A stretch of 5,152 bases of DNA from an uncultured Oscillospiraceae bacterium (GTDB lineage Bacteria; Bacillota; Clostridia; Oscillospirales; Oscillospiraceae): the NCBI GenBank assembly GCA_910584805.1, contig CAJUCB010000093.1:1-5152 (forward strand). The letters run 5' to 3'. Shown here one piece after another: positions 4,799 to 5,152 of this stretch. The notes under the pieces are model-generated. The model was not told the origin of the DNA. It made no database searches and saw only the letters and a program-made list of their open reading frames with translations. Numbering within the stretch: position 1 is the stretch's first letter; every line of letters starts with the position of its first letter. Both the position numbers and the translations under genes were made by a program.

Positions 4799-5152
4799 TC
4801 AAATCAATGCCTGGACAAATTCCTGGGCGTCGAAAGGCTGCAAGTCCTCCACGCCCTCCCCCAGGCCTACGAACTTCACCGGCAGGCCCAGCTCCCGGGC
4901 AATGGCCAGGACGATGCCTCCCTTGGCGGTGCCGTCCAGCTTGGTGAGGACGATGCCGGTGATCCCGGCGCTCTCCCCAAACTGCTTGGCCTGGATGAGG
5001 CCGTTCTGCCCGGTGGTGGCGTCCAGCACCAGCAGGACTTCACAGCTCCCCTCCGGGCACTCCCGGTCCACCACCCGGCGGATTTTGTTCAGCTCGTTCA
5101 TCAGGTTCTGCTTGTTGTGGAGCCGTCCGGCGGTGTCCACCAGCACCACGTC
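4799..5152 (-). CDS. ftsY: FtsY, signal recognition particle receptor GTPase, C-terminal end (partial)
   Basis: The last 117 codons and stop of the SRP receptor, the membrane-associated GTPase that docks SRP-ribosome complexes to the Sec translocon. The fragment starts within the SRP GTPase domain: DTAGR (fragment residues 6-10, the G3 motif), LHNKQNLMNEL (11-21), LDATTGQN (43-50), TKLDGTAKGG (70-79, holding the G4 TKLD base-recognition motif) and the closing GLGEGVEDLQPF (96-107). LHNKxNLM and ATTGQN, together with termination right after the G domain without a methionine-rich M domain, identify FtsY rather than Ffh. The N-terminal A/N regions and the P-loop lie beyond base 5152. The stop TGA (4801-4799) is followed after 30 nt by rdgB, with no terminator between them, so they are probably co-transcribed. 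Confidence 0.96.
   Translation of the reverse strand, partial: DVVLVDTAGRLHNKQNLMNELNKIRRVVDRECPEGSCEVLLVLDATTGQNGLIQAKQFGESAGITGIVLTKLDGTAKGGIVLAIARELGLPVKFVGLGEGVEDLQPFDAQEFVQALI

Noticed and set aside
1..5152. A previously undescribed system (defence, toxin-antitoxin, mobile or biosynthetic)
   Set aside because: Every gene matches a known housekeeping family, with no unassigned coding space longer than about 50 bases.

Overview
The window is a GC-rich (roughly 60% or more by eye) piece of bacterial chromosome. Every supportable gene lies on the minus strand, so transcription runs from base 5152 towards base 1. The gene content, the Shine-Dalgarno sites, the NadD-YqeK fusion and the Asn/Gly/Pro-tailed LytR-CpsA-Psr protein fit a high-GC Clostridia of the Oscillospiraceae type (Flavonifractor/Oscillibacter-like). 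That placement is an inference from protein style, not a database match.

Layout in transcription order: the 3' end of ftsY (SRP receptor GTPase, 4799-5152, cut by the window edge); rdgB-type XTP/dITP diphosphatase (4169-4768); yhbY-type RNA-binding protein (3865-4185, overlapping rdgB by 17 nt); a fused nadD-yqeK gene (2607-3815); an LCP-family cell-wall glycopolymer ligase (1003-2610, overlapping the previous gene in ATGA); rsfS ribosome silencing factor (573-953); and the 5' part of leuS (1-559, cut by the window edge). No gap exceeds about 50 nt. I see no rho-independent terminator and no convincing promoter between genes, so the block looks like the middle of one long operon open at both ends. 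I found no tRNA, rRNA, CRISPR array, insertion sequence, attachment site or origin.

Functionally the genes are housekeeping. They cover co-translational membrane targeting (FtsY), ribosome assembly and silencing (YhbY, RsfS), tRNA charging (LeuRS), nucleotide sanitation (ITPase, and the Ap4A-hydrolase YqeK domain), NAD synthesis (NadD), and attachment of wall polymers (LCP). The nadD/yqeK/rsfS neighbourhood is classic for Firmicutes.

I do not see an undescribed defence, mobile or biosynthetic system here. The points worth a second look are modest: the NadD-YqeK fusion, a LeuRS whose active-site region departs from the common bacterial consensus, the low-complexity tail and altered pocket of the LCP protein, and two short perfect inverted repeats flanking rsfS.
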